From positions 124,001 through 188,000 of the forward strand of contig NZ_JAFIQT010000004.1 in the NCBI RefSeq assembly GCF_017355935.1: DNA of 64,000 bases, written 5' to 3'. The notes beneath the pieces were generated by a model that had not been told where the DNA came from, did no database searches, and worked only from the letters and a program-made list of their open reading frames with translations. This stretch comes from Telluribacter humicola (GTDB lineage Bacteria; Bacteroidota; Bacteroidia; Cytophagales; Spirosomataceae). Positions within the stretch are counted from its first letter, which is position 1, and each line of letters opens with the position of its first letter. Below are positions 54,637 to 63,103 of this stretch, one piece after another. A program made the position numbers and the translations under genes.

Positions 54637-54663
54637 TAAAGCACTTCTTTACGGAGTGCTTTA
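54637..54663 (+). terminator. Hairpin after the isomerase gene
   Basis: TAAAGCACT (54637-54645), 9-nt loop, AGTGCTTTA (54655-54663), then TTGTTTA. It lies upstream of the sigma factor gene. A GTG codon at 54633 directly in front of it is therefore an unlikely start for that gene. Confidence 0.65.
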
Positions 54664-54776
54664 TTGTTTATAATGATCTGACTTTCTTGGTACCTCTGTT
54701 GGCAAGAGAAAATCTTTTTTCTGCCCGTGTAACATTTATCTCTACTTCACGACTAATTGGTAAAAGCTTCGCAAGA

Positions 54777-55271
54777 GTGGCAGACAAGGACACAGAAAAA
54801 GAATTTGAAAGGCGGATCAGCGAACACAGCACCATGATCCACAAGGTATGCCGGATGTATGCTTATACAGAAGCAGACCGCCAAGATCTCTTCCAGGAGA
54901 TCGTAATTCATATGTGGAGGGCTTATCCAAATTTCAGAGGCCAATCAAAATTCAGTACCTGGCTGTACCGCGTAGCTATCAATACGGCTGTTACCGGCCT
55001 ACGGAAGCAAAAGAACCTTATCACCTCCTATGAAGCGGAACACCTACCTACCCATGTAGCCGATGAAAGAGGTGACGAAGAGGAGCAATGGACCCAATTG
55101 AATGAAGCCATTGCCCAACTTAATGAAATCGAGAAGGCCATCGTAATGCTGTACCTCGAAGGCCGCAGTTACGACGAGATGGAGGAGATCCTGGGGATAT
55201 CGCAAGGTAACCTTCGGGTGAAGATGACCCGCATCAAGGACAAATTACGACAGCTTACCAATAACAAGTAG
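54777..55271 (+). CDS. ECF-type RNA polymerase sigma factor
   Basis: 164 aa from GTG 54777. Region 2 (about 20-85: ADRQDLFQEIVIHMWRAYPNF, KFSTWLYRVAINTAV) and region 4 (about 105-160: LNEIEKAIVMLYLEGRSYDEMEEILGIS) are intact. It directs RNA polymerase to a small regulon. An anti-sigma-like membrane protein gene follows 2 bp later. The more upstream GTG (54633) precedes a hairpin and adds 48 residues without homology. Confidence 0.9.
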   Translation: MADKDTEKEFERRISEHSTMIHKVCRMYAYTEADRQDLFQEIVIHMWRAYPNFRGQSKFSTWLYRVAINTAVTGLRKQKNLITSYEAEHLPTHVADERGDEEEQWTQLNEAIAQLNEIEKAIVMLYLEGRSYDEMEEILGISQGNLRVKMTRIKDKLRQLTNNK

Positions 55272-55273
55272 AC

Positions 55274-55870
55274 ATGGAACTTGACGACTTTAAACAAGCC
55301 TGGAAACAGGAAGATCATAAACAAACAACTACACCCGATATCATGGAACTGATCCAGCAAAAAAGTAAAGGGCCTATAGCCTCACTGCAGGCTGCTTTTC
55401 GCAAGCAGATGATAGCTGTCACCGCTCTCATGTCAGCAGTCACCATTACTCAGGTAAAAAACATTGAGAGTGTTTCCTCCCACCTCCTGTTCTGGACCTA
55501 TATTGGGTTTTGTTTATCAATGATTGGGGCATTGTACCTTAACTACCGGCTTACCCATAAAATGGAAAGCATGGATGGAGCGGTAAAGAACAATCTGGAA
55601 CAGTACGTAACGATGATGGAGAAGCGCCTGCAGTGGCAAGCCGTTGGCGCCAGGATTATAATCATTTTTTTCATCCTCCTGCTGGAAGTGATACCCCTGT
55701 TTCAGCATGTGCGGATGCTTAGTACCTGGCATGCACTGCCTCCAGTGGTGCGGTTCGCTTCGTATGCCGCTTATCTGGTATTTCAGTACTACCTAAGCAG
55801 GGCTTTAGCCCAAAAGAAGTTCGGCCGGCACCTGGATCACTTACGGAACCTGTTGAATGAAATGAAGTGA
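55274..55870 (+). CDS. Membrane partner of the ECF sigma factor
   Basis: 198 aa, starting 2 bp after the sigma stop. The N-terminal domain is soluble and charged (MELDDFKQAWKQEDHK); four hydrophobic segments follow at about 48-65, 72-90, 125-142 and 155-172. The arrangement fits a membrane-bound anti-sigma factor, but the N-terminus lacks a zinc anti-sigma (HxxxCxxC) motif, so the mode of sigma binding is unknown. Confidence 0.75.
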   Translation: MELDDFKQAWKQEDHKQTTTPDIMELIQQKSKGPIASLQAAFRKQMIAVTALMSAVTITQVKNIESVSSHLLFWTYIGFCLSMIGALYLNYRLTHKMESMDGAVKNNLEQYVTMMEKRLQWQAVGARIIIIFFILLLEVIPLFQHVRMLSTWHALPPVVRFASYAAYLVFQYYLSRALAQKKFGRHLDHLRNLLNEMK

Positions 55871-55914
55871 TACCTGCCTGTAACCTATACTTCTGTTGTT
55901 AGTACGGTGACATG

Positions 55915-58221
55915 TTAGTGTGCATAGACAGGTAGGACTACCACGAAGGTAGTACCCAGATCGGGTGTACTAAATGTAGTAATCCCTCCCCCGTGGAGTT
56001 CGGCCACTTTTTTACAGATAGCCAGGCCTAGCCCGTTGCCCGCATATTGGGTCCGCCCGTGCAGCCGCTTGAATATCTCGAAGACCTGCTTTCGGTAGGT
56101 GGGTTCAAAGCCAATGCCGTTATCCTTTACCCGGATAGCTACCCATCGTCTTCCCCTACCTGAAACCGTTTCAGCCAGCTCTTCTTCGGTAGCGGGTCCC
56201 GCTTCCACAATGATTTCGGGAATGGCTCCCTCCTTTGAAAACTTTAAGGCGTTGCTGATCAGGTTCAGGAATAGTTGATGAAGCTGTATGGGATTACCCT
56301 TTATCCTTGGTAATTTTCTCACGGTAATCCGAGCCTCTTTTTCGTCAATGGAAGTTTCAAGGTCCTGCAGGACATCCAGTATAACAGCATCCAAAGACAC
56401 GATCTCCGGGTCCAGCTTATGGGAGGAGAATCGGGAATAGGTCAGTAGTCCGTTGATCAGTTCCTGCATCCGGCTGCTGGCCACCTGGATCCTCCCCGTC
56501 AACTCTGCCCCAGACGGTGGCAGCTGCGAAGCATACTGCCTGGTAAGCATATCACTGAAAAGGGTAATCTTGCGGGCTGGCTCCTGCAAGTCATGTGAAG
56601 CCACATAGGCAAACTGTTCCAGATCGACATTAGACTGTCGTAGTTCTTCCAGAAGGCTCTCCTGCTTTTGATGTAGCAGCATCCTTTCAGTGATGTCCAG
56701 GAATGACAGGATGACTAGCCCGTTTTTCATCCGGACCAGTGACATATCGTACCAAAAAGTATGTGTTCCATCAGGAGAGGGAAAGCTCATTTCTGCACGG
56801 AAGGGCTTATTTTGACTAATAGCCTCAACGTACTGGTTAAAGAAGCCGAGGTCTTTCACTGACGGGAATAGGCTAAGGTACCTGCTCCCTACCTGCTCGT
56901 CCGGAGATAGATTCGAAAACTTAGCCGCCGCCTGGTTGACCATCAGGATTCTGAAGTCTATAATCTCCTCTTGCTCATTCAGGATGGGTTCCATGGCATA
57001 CACGCCATTGATAGAGCTATCCAGGACGCCCTCTATCAGCTCCTTTTGGTGCTGTACATCAAGGAGGGCTTTTTGAATAGCTGTTACATCTACGTAGGTA
57101 GCTACAAGCCCATTATTCAATTTTTTTAAGCTTACTTTATGCCATCTGTCGGTATCCGAAGAATACCTCTGCTCGAGTACAAGTGGGACACCTGTTTCGA
57201 CCACGTTAATGGCTTCATCCAGTAGTTCAGGAGCTTTACCGACTAACTCTAGAATCGATATTCCAATTACATCAATTCCGAAGGCTTCCCTGAATCCATC
57301 CAGGGCAAGTTTGTTTCCTTTTGAAATACGAAAGTCAACTATAGTACCTGTCTGGTCACGCTCGGCTTCGGCCAGGAAAATGATATTATCCGAGCTGTCG
57401 AGGATACCATCCAGCAGTTGATTCCGGGCTTCTAGTTCAAGCGTAGCTTTCCTATAAGGCGAAATATTCTTATAAATAGCCAGCATTTTATCCCCCAGCT
57501 TTGTTACCGAAATATCAAGCCACAGGTCACGCCCACCCCTCTGAATATGCCGTTCTATTCGTAGCGGGGTACCTGTTTCGATTACCTGAGCATATTGGGG
57601 GATATATTTACTAGCGCCCGGTGAAATCTGTGTCAGAGTCAGACGGTAGTAGTCCTCCTGGGAATATACACCATCCATGAAGGACGCCTGATTAAACTGG
57701 TAGGCTTTAAAATCAATAATCTTGCACTCCTGATTACGAAGAGGTTCCCATACAATAATGGCATCCTGACTGCTATCCAGAATCGTTTGCAGGACTTGCG
57801 CCTGTTGTTGAGACTTACGTTCTGCCAGCTGCTTTTCTGTTAGGTTGTAGTAGCTCAGGATTAGGCCATCTTCGTACTTGGTAGCGGCTATATGAAAGGT
57901 CTGGTCCTTATCCGCATAATGCTTTACAGCAGCGAAAGGAATGCCTGTTTCGATCACCTCTACGTACCTATAGAACTGACCAACGGTCTTTGTATTAGGG
58001 TACTCTTCTGTTAACTTTTGCCCTACAGTGGCTAAAACACCCAGAAAAGGACTTTCCAGCGCCGCCTGATTCTGATACATCAGCTGTAGATCCTGAATTT
58101 CACCCTTATCATTTCGAATGGCACGAAAAAGCATCAAACTGGTCAGATTGGTAGCAAGTAGATGCTGACCAAATGCCTGAGCAAGTACATTTTCGTTTAC
58201 TTCAAGTTCGGGTTGTATCAT
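55915..58221 (-). CDS. Four-PAS sensor histidine kinase, orphan
   Basis: 768 aa, cytoplasmic. Four PAS units (about 10-130, 145-257, 270-380 and 395-512), HisKA with VASHDLQEPARKI (His543) and HATPase with NLISNALKFS, DNGIGFE and GNGLGLAICKK. It is of the same general type as the kinase at 6758-9181, and no response regulator is adjacent. It converges on the sigma factor partner gene. Confidence 0.92.
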   Translation of the reverse strand: MIQPELEVNENVLAQAFGQHLLATNLTSLMLFRAIRNDKGEIQDLQLMYQNQAALESPFLGVLATVGQKLTEEYPNTKTVGQFYRYVEVIETGIPFAAVKHYADKDQTFHIAATKYEDGLILSYYNLTEKQLAERKSQQQAQVLQTILDSSQDAIIVWEPLRNQECKIIDFKAYQFNQASFMDGVYSQEDYYRLTLTQISPGASKYIPQYAQVIETGTPLRIERHIQRGGRDLWLDISVTKLGDKMLAIYKNISPYRKATLELEARNQLLDGILDSSDNIIFLAEAERDQTGTIVDFRISKGNKLALDGFREAFGIDVIGISILELVGKAPELLDEAINVVETGVPLVLEQRYSSDTDRWHKVSLKKLNNGLVATYVDVTAIQKALLDVQHQKELIEGVLDSSINGVYAMEPILNEQEEIIDFRILMVNQAAAKFSNLSPDEQVGSRYLSLFPSVKDLGFFNQYVEAISQNKPFRAEMSFPSPDGTHTFWYDMSLVRMKNGLVILSFLDITERMLLHQKQESLLEELRQSNVDLEQFAYVASHDLQEPARKITLFSDMLTRQYASQLPPSGAELTGRIQVASSRMQELINGLLTYSRFSSHKLDPEIVSLDAVILDVLQDLETSIDEKEARITVRKLPRIKGNPIQLHQLFLNLISNALKFSKEGAIPEIIVEAGPATEEELAETVSGRGRRWVAIRVKDNGIGFEPTYRKQVFEIFKRLHGRTQYAGNGLGLAICKKVAELHGGGITTFSTPDLGTTFVVVLPVYAH

Positions 58222-58437
58222 GAGCGATTGTCTTCAGTAACTTCAAATAATCAAAATGAAGACTTGAAGTTATGAATGTTCTAAGAGTGAAAGCTACATC
58301 TGTATATAAATCGTAAAATTAATACTCCTTAACCCAATATTGAAGCGATCTGTTTTTAGTGGACTATAAGAATGATAGATGGACAAAGAGGATAAATCCC
58401 GGGCGGGCTACCGGTCTTAGATTTCAAGTGGGGCTAA

Positions 58438-59712
58438 CTACCTTGATACTAGTGAGTGAATCTTTCCTGCCCCAGTACTCATTCGTAGCTGCTTAACCCA
58501 GATTACCAGTACCCCCATCCATAGCCCCACTGAAACCACCAGCAGACTTTCATAGTAGTAGGGCATAAAGCCAAATCCGGTTGTAACGAGCAAGGCAGGT
58601 ACCACCAGTAGTAATTCAGAAACAGTAAAGAAAAACACAAACCACCTAAGTACCCTTCTGGAAAGCACCAGGCGTTTGTATTGTACTGCCCAGGCCATTA
58701 GAAAGAAGCTGATAAAGCCAATGAATACCAGGTGCAGGTAGGCAATGACTATTGGGCGTTGCTGCGAGGAAAATTGTACCGCCCAGGGAAGAACGGAGAA
58801 TAGCTGAAGGAATATTTTAAGGGCGAAGGAAATAATAGCTAGTCCGGCTAGCAGAGCTGCTATTGGTTGTAGTTGCTGAATGATTCTTTTGCGGAACTGC
58901 CATACAAAACAGATCAGCCATCCCCCCGCTATTGTCTGAATAATAGCAGACAGGGCACCAACTATCCATATCCATGCGGGTGGCGACGTCCATAGTGCCG
59001 ATAAAGCAAGGGTGCCGAATACCGCTACCACCATAGCTCTCAGGAAAAGGGTACTGCCAGGTACCGAAAGCACAATCTCCCGGTTTTCAAACCATCGAAA
59101 CAGCAGGGCCAGGCACCCAAACTGGAACCAGCCATTATACAGGAAGTGGAGGTAGTAGTAAATAGAGAGGTTGTACCAGATTGTATGCTGCATCTGGTTG
59201 GCCTTGAAGTACCCTAAAAAATAAGGTCCTATGGTAGATAGTACCAAAAATATGATTCCCCATCGTAACAGACCGACAGATAGTGACTTTTGCCCCCGAA
59301 GGTCCCGCCAGAGTCGTACAGACATCCAGTAGGTAAGTAACACGTGTACGGTAGAAAAAGCAATGGAGCCAGCGGCATAGCCCTGTATTGGAAAGAATAC
59401 CAGCATCCCTGCTACCGCTATCTGAAAGCCTATCCACATCCACCGGTAGGATGATGAACGCTGAGCTGGCAGAAAACTGGCTACAAGGCCCAGGTACAAC
59501 GCATTGCATGCCCACCCCAGTAGTACTACATGGGAGTGGGCATGCAACAGATAGGTATAATCAAAACAGGTGGCAGGTCCTACCATCATGTACCTGAGTA
59601 GTACACCCAACCCACCGGCAAGTACCCACCAGCCCAGAGCCACAGTCCAGCTAGACCGGTCAATAGATCTGCATGATATTGCAGGTTTAGTTTGAACGTC
59701 TGAATAAAGCAT
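58438..59712 (-). CDS. Twelve-helix membrane protein with HAHxH motif
   Basis: 424 aa, about twelve hydrophobic helices. Helix 2 contains LLHAHSHVVLLGW, and later YYLHFLYNGW and AYLHLVFIGF add His residues within membranes, a pattern like haem-copper oxidase subunit I-type proteins. It is probably a haem-binding membrane protein. It lies beside RIC and an NnrS-like gene, which together suggest a nitric-oxide or anaerobic function (inference). Confidence 0.7.
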   Translation of the reverse strand: MLYSDVQTKPAISCRSIDRSSWTVALGWWVLAGGLGVLLRYMMVGPATCFDYTYLLHAHSHVVLLGWACNALYLGLVASFLPAQRSSSYRWMWIGFQIAVAGMLVFFPIQGYAAGSIAFSTVHVLLTYWMSVRLWRDLRGQKSLSVGLLRWGIIFLVLSTIGPYFLGYFKANQMQHTIWYNLSIYYYLHFLYNGWFQFGCLALLFRWFENREIVLSVPGSTLFLRAMVVAVFGTLALSALWTSPPAWIWIVGALSAIIQTIAGGWLICFVWQFRKRIIQQLQPIAALLAGLAIISFALKIFLQLFSVLPWAVQFSSQQRPIVIAYLHLVFIGFISFFLMAWAVQYKRLVLSRRVLRWFVFFFTVSELLLVVPALLVTTGFGFMPYYYESLLVVSVGLWMGVLVIWVKQLRMSTGAGKIHSLVSR

Positions 59713-59823
59713 GCTTCAAGTACTGTTCAGTAGGCTTCGCAGGCTATACGATCAATTTATCTTAGCTGTCTGTAATCCGGATGAAGTTGGTTAGTTAGCT
59801 ACCAGGCATAAGACAACAAGCTG

Positions 59824-60564
59824 TTACCCGAGTATAAGCTGTTTCTCCAGCGCCAGTGCTTTGGGGAACAGGATATTGTTTTCGAGGTGGATGTGCTGCA
59901 TCAGGTCGGATTCCAGCTCAGAGAGCTTCGACAGCATCAGCCGGTGTGAATTGCAGGCATCTTCGGTAGGTGTATAATCATTGGTATAATCCCTTAGGCG
60001 AAACAAAAGGGTACCGGCACTATCGTGCTCGTGTTCCATCACGTCGATAGGTGCCTGCAGGATAGGTGTATTTCCAATTTGGGAATCAGGTACCTTACCA
60101 GCCACAACCAGTCGCTTTACAGTGGGAAACAGGACTTCTTCCTCTTTCTGCATGTGAGAGATTAATTCTTCACTTAGCTCCTCAAAACTCTTTTGTACCA
60201 GTTTCAGGTCCGGGTAGCGGTCGCCGTGCTTAGTAGCTACCTTTTCCACCAACGCCTGTATGAAAGGCAAATTCTGGTACAGGTAGCGGTGGTGTACATT
60301 CAGGATATAATCAGCCAGAAAATCCGGTTCCCACTGATCAAACTGTTCAGAAGCCAAGCGTTCTCTATTTGGCAGTTTTTCCAGCTTTTCCAGCACTACC
60401 GGTACAGGTACACCCGCACGCTGGCAGGCTTCATCCAGGGTACGCTTCCCATTGCAGCAGAAATCTATCCCCAGACGCTTGAATACCTCCGCCGATCGGA
60501 TATCCGCGGCGACAATTTCCCCAACTGTAACTGCCGTAGCATCCACTTGATATGTAGTTTCCAT
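59824..60564 (-). CDS. ric: Iron-sulfur cluster repair di-iron protein RIC/ScdA
   Basis: 246 aa. N-terminal ScdA_N/DUF542 domain with VTVGEIVAADIRSAEVFKRLGI and DFCCNGKRTL (Cys36, Cys37), then a hemerythrin-type domain with His91, His137, Glu141, His178/180 and His224-Glu228 as likely iron ligands. RIC proteins (YtfE, ScdA) repair iron-sulfur clusters damaged by nitric oxide or oxidants. A promoter TACCTTTG on the minus strand at 60603-60610 with an FNR-like box 60633-60646 precedes it. Confidence 0.93.
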   Translation of the reverse strand: METTYQVDATAVTVGEIVAADIRSAEVFKRLGIDFCCNGKRTLDEACQRAGVPVPVVLEKLEKLPNRERLASEQFDQWEPDFLADYILNVHHRYLYQNLPFIQALVEKVATKHGDRYPDLKLVQKSFEELSEELISHMQKEEEVLFPTVKRLVVAGKVPDSQIGNTPILQAPIDVMEHEHDSAGTLLFRLRDYTNDYTPTEDACNSHRLMLSKLSELESDLMQHIHLENNILFPKALALEKQLILG

Positions 60565-60602
60565 ATGTAAAGTTTATAAAGAGTTGTACTTCGATTGAGG
60601 TG

Positions 60603-60646
60603 CAAAGGTATTGTGCTCGCTTTCTGCAGAGGTTGACGAATGTCAG
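60603..60646 (-). promoter_or_regulatory. ric promoter with FNR-type box
   Basis: TACCTTTG (60603-60610, minus strand) is a full TAnnTTTG match, giving a start near 60597. TTGACgaatGTCAG (60633-60646) is one base from a perfect Crp/Fnr-type dyad. Its centre is about 42 bp upstream of the start, the class II activation position, and there is no -33 TTG in between. A Crp/Fnr-type NO or oxygen regulator is the likely activator (inference). Confidence 0.6.
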
Positions 60647-60853
60647 TCGTGTAGTTGAGTCTCATCATAATTCACCCGTCTACTATACGCTTGTTTTGAA
60701 TCAGCATGGAAGGCCGCATTATCAGCCACTGAACAACATTGATCTAAAGGTGATCTTTAGGGACCTCCATCGAGCGACAAAGTATGTACATGAAGTTTTG
60801 GAGCGTACGTGGGTGAGGCTTCTCCTGGTTGATTTTGATAAAATTGTGTTGGT

Positions 60854-61924
60854 ATGAACCGTATAATAAAGACACCGCAACTTCTGCTGCTACCATTGGC
60901 AGTACTTTCGCTGGTACTGGGGTTACTGTCGGGCTTGTTACGGATGGGATGGTCTTTCCCCGTTTCCTATGCCGTGGGGCAGCACGGGGCACTCATGGTA
61001 GGTAGCTTTCTGGGTACACTTATTTGCCTCGAACGGGCCGTCGTATTCAAATCACGCTGGGCCCTACTCGCTCCTCTTCTGAGTGGGCTAAGTCTGCCGG
61101 CATTTGGTATGGGATATCCCTACGCAGGCCTGTTGCTATTGCTGGGTGGTAGTCTGGGGATGGCGGTTATGACATTTCTGTTCCTGGGCTGGTACCGCCA
61201 TAGCTACTACTATCTGCTTTTTGGGGGGAGTGTTTGTCTGATTATAGGTCATGTCGTCCTGCTAAGTACCGGATTCTACCCTCTGGCCGTACCCTGGTGG
61301 TTCGCCTTCCTGCTTCTGACCATCGTGGCCGAGAGATTGGAGTTAAGCCGGTTTTTACCTATCAGGCCCTGGCAGCAATCTCTTCTGTGGCTGTCTGTTG
61401 CCGTTTTCCTGCTGGGAGTGGCACAGCCATTTCATGGCCTGGGGCAACCAATTACTGGCGCGGGTATGCTGATGATAGCGGCCTGGCTCCTACGATACGA
61501 TATGGCTTTCAAATCCATTAAAAAACAGGGGCAGCCACATTACAGCGGAGTGCTGCTTATCATGGGGTATTGCTGGCTTATCCTTTGTGGTCTGCTTTTT
61601 CTGTTTCCTCTACCGGGAGGATACTGGTACGATGCCTCCCTGCATACCTTTTTCCTGGGCTTTGTATTCTCGATGATCTTTGCGCATGCCCCCATTATAC
61701 TTCCGGGCGTACTCGGGCAGGTGGGTAAGTACTATCATCCGAGCTTGTATACCTGGCCACTGCTGTCATCACTGGCTTTAGGGGTCCGACTAGCCGGAGA
61801 TCTTTTGCCGTATACCGACCTTCGCGCAGCGGGCGGATTAGTACAGGCGATCTGTCTGGTGGGTTTCTTCCTGAATATGGTAGTTATTATAAAAGGACCC
61901 TCTACCAGTTCTTCGCATAGTTAA
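60854..61924 (+). CDS. NnrS-like membrane protein
   Basis: 356 aa with about ten to twelve hydrophobic helices. GQHGALMVGSFLGTLICLERAV and HTFFLGFVFSMIFAHAPIILPGVLG resemble NnrS, a haem and copper membrane protein needed for resistance to or use of nitric oxide. It is divergent from ric with 289 bp between. The weak identity to NnrS makes the name provisional. Confidence 0.75.
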   Translation: MNRIIKTPQLLLLPLAVLSLVLGLLSGLLRMGWSFPVSYAVGQHGALMVGSFLGTLICLERAVVFKSRWALLAPLLSGLSLPAFGMGYPYAGLLLLLGGSLGMAVMTFLFLGWYRHSYYYLLFGGSVCLIIGHVVLLSTGFYPLAVPWWFAFLLLTIVAERLELSRFLPIRPWQQSLLWLSVAVFLLGVAQPFHGLGQPITGAGMLMIAAWLLRYDMAFKSIKKQGQPHYSGVLLIMGYCWLILCGLLFLFPLPGGYWYDASLHTFFLGFVFSMIFAHAPIILPGVLGQVGKYYHPSLYTWPLLSSLALGVRLAGDLLPYTDLRAAGGLVQAICLVGFFLNMVVIIKGPSTSSSHS

Positions 61925-61969
61925 AGAGTTACAGGAGCCTCTAATCTTATATAGACCCAGTTCATATTG

Positions 61970-63067
61970 TCAGGGTCTGACTACCCGATTGCTCTGATTA
62001 TAGGCGGCAAAAACGCCTAGCCCGCCCTTCACGTTGGTATAAATTAAAGCAGGTTCCGAAAAAGGGTTATCGTCCTGCGCCTGCACGCTGCGGTGAAACA
62101 GGTAGTAATTAGAGTCGGTATTGAGAAGCGAAAGAAAAAGCCCTCTGCTTACAGGTCCACGTTCAGGCTTGACCGGACTCCCGGCTATGGAGTTTAGGTA
62201 CTGCCTATCTACTAATGGCTTGCGCCCCTGCGGAGAGGTGAATAGCGTACCGTCCATATTCGCATCATTCTGGAAGACTCCCCGTCCTAAGGCATCGGAC
62301 CACCCGAAATAAGACCGCCCCAGCTTACGCGTTTCCTTTGTCTGCTGTGTGATGGAGTCTGTGATGACCTCCGAGTACTCAAACAGTTCATAGGCTTTCA
62401 CGCGGTAGTAGTTTTCTTTACCGGCGATGTCATTCCACGTATAACTTAATCTCAGCGTAGTATCGCGGCCAAAAAAACTGGTGGTCAATGTAGTGTCAAG
62501 GGTATAATCATTGATGGGTACCTGATCCGGTGGAACAGTACAACTGGCTTGTATAGTTCGTTTCCCATCGGTAACAGTAAGCGTGTAGGTCATGCCCGTC
62601 TTTATCCGAAAACGTTGAGCTGGTATAGAATAGATTTGAAGCTGGGAGTCATAAGGCAAGGTAACACTCGTGACCCCATCACTAATTACCACCGTGGCTG
62701 TGGCAAAGCTGTCAAAGTTTCCGTAGATGGTATCCCCCTCCGAGATGATCATGGAAGTACCAGGCCCAACGCTATATTCACTAAATAGCGGATACGTCTG
62801 GCTCACCTTTACCCGAATAGCTGTGTCATTAGGCGATATGAATGAAAAAAGGGTCAATTGCGATTCTGTCTTGGGAAGTTTGGATTCGGGGATGGTATTG
62901 ACCAGCGTTTCGCAGGATGACAAACCAGTCAGGAGCAGAAACAGAATAATTACCTGTCCATAGCCCGTGAACAGCCGGGACTGGGACTGCGGAGAATACG
63001 CTCTGGCTGCTAGTCCCGGTATAAAAGTTGCAGCGAGCTTTTGGGTATATATATAAATGGCTTTCAT
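61970..63067 (-). CDS. DUF4249 lipoprotein
   Basis: 365 aa. Lipobox at LLTGLSSC (Cys about 52), preceded by an unusually long N-terminal region of about 35 residues; no later ATG exists, so the start is uncertain. The body shows DUF4249 beta-rich features (SFISPNDTAIRVKVSQTYPLF, TVTDGKRTIQASCTVPP). DUF4249 proteins accompany TonB-dependent receptors, as here (36 bp downstream of it), and probably assist substrate uptake at the outer membrane. Confidence 0.85.
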   Translation of the reverse strand: MKAIYIYTQKLAATFIPGLAARAYSPQSQSRLFTGYGQVIILFLLLTGLSSCETLVNTIPESKLPKTESQLTLFSFISPNDTAIRVKVSQTYPLFSEYSVGPGTSMIISEGDTIYGNFDSFATATVVISDGVTSVTLPYDSQLQIYSIPAQRFRIKTGMTYTLTVTDGKRTIQASCTVPPDQVPINDYTLDTTLTTSFFGRDTTLRLSYTWNDIAGKENYYRVKAYELFEYSEVITDSITQQTKETRKLGRSYFGWSDALGRGVFQNDANMDGTLFTSPQGRKPLVDRQYLNSIAGSPVKPERGPVSRGLFLSLLNTDSNYYLFHRSVQAQDDNPFSEPALIYTNVKGGLGVFAAYNQSNRVVRP

Positions 63068-63103
63068 AACCTTCTTTGGACTATTATCGGTTAGGGTACT
63101 CCT

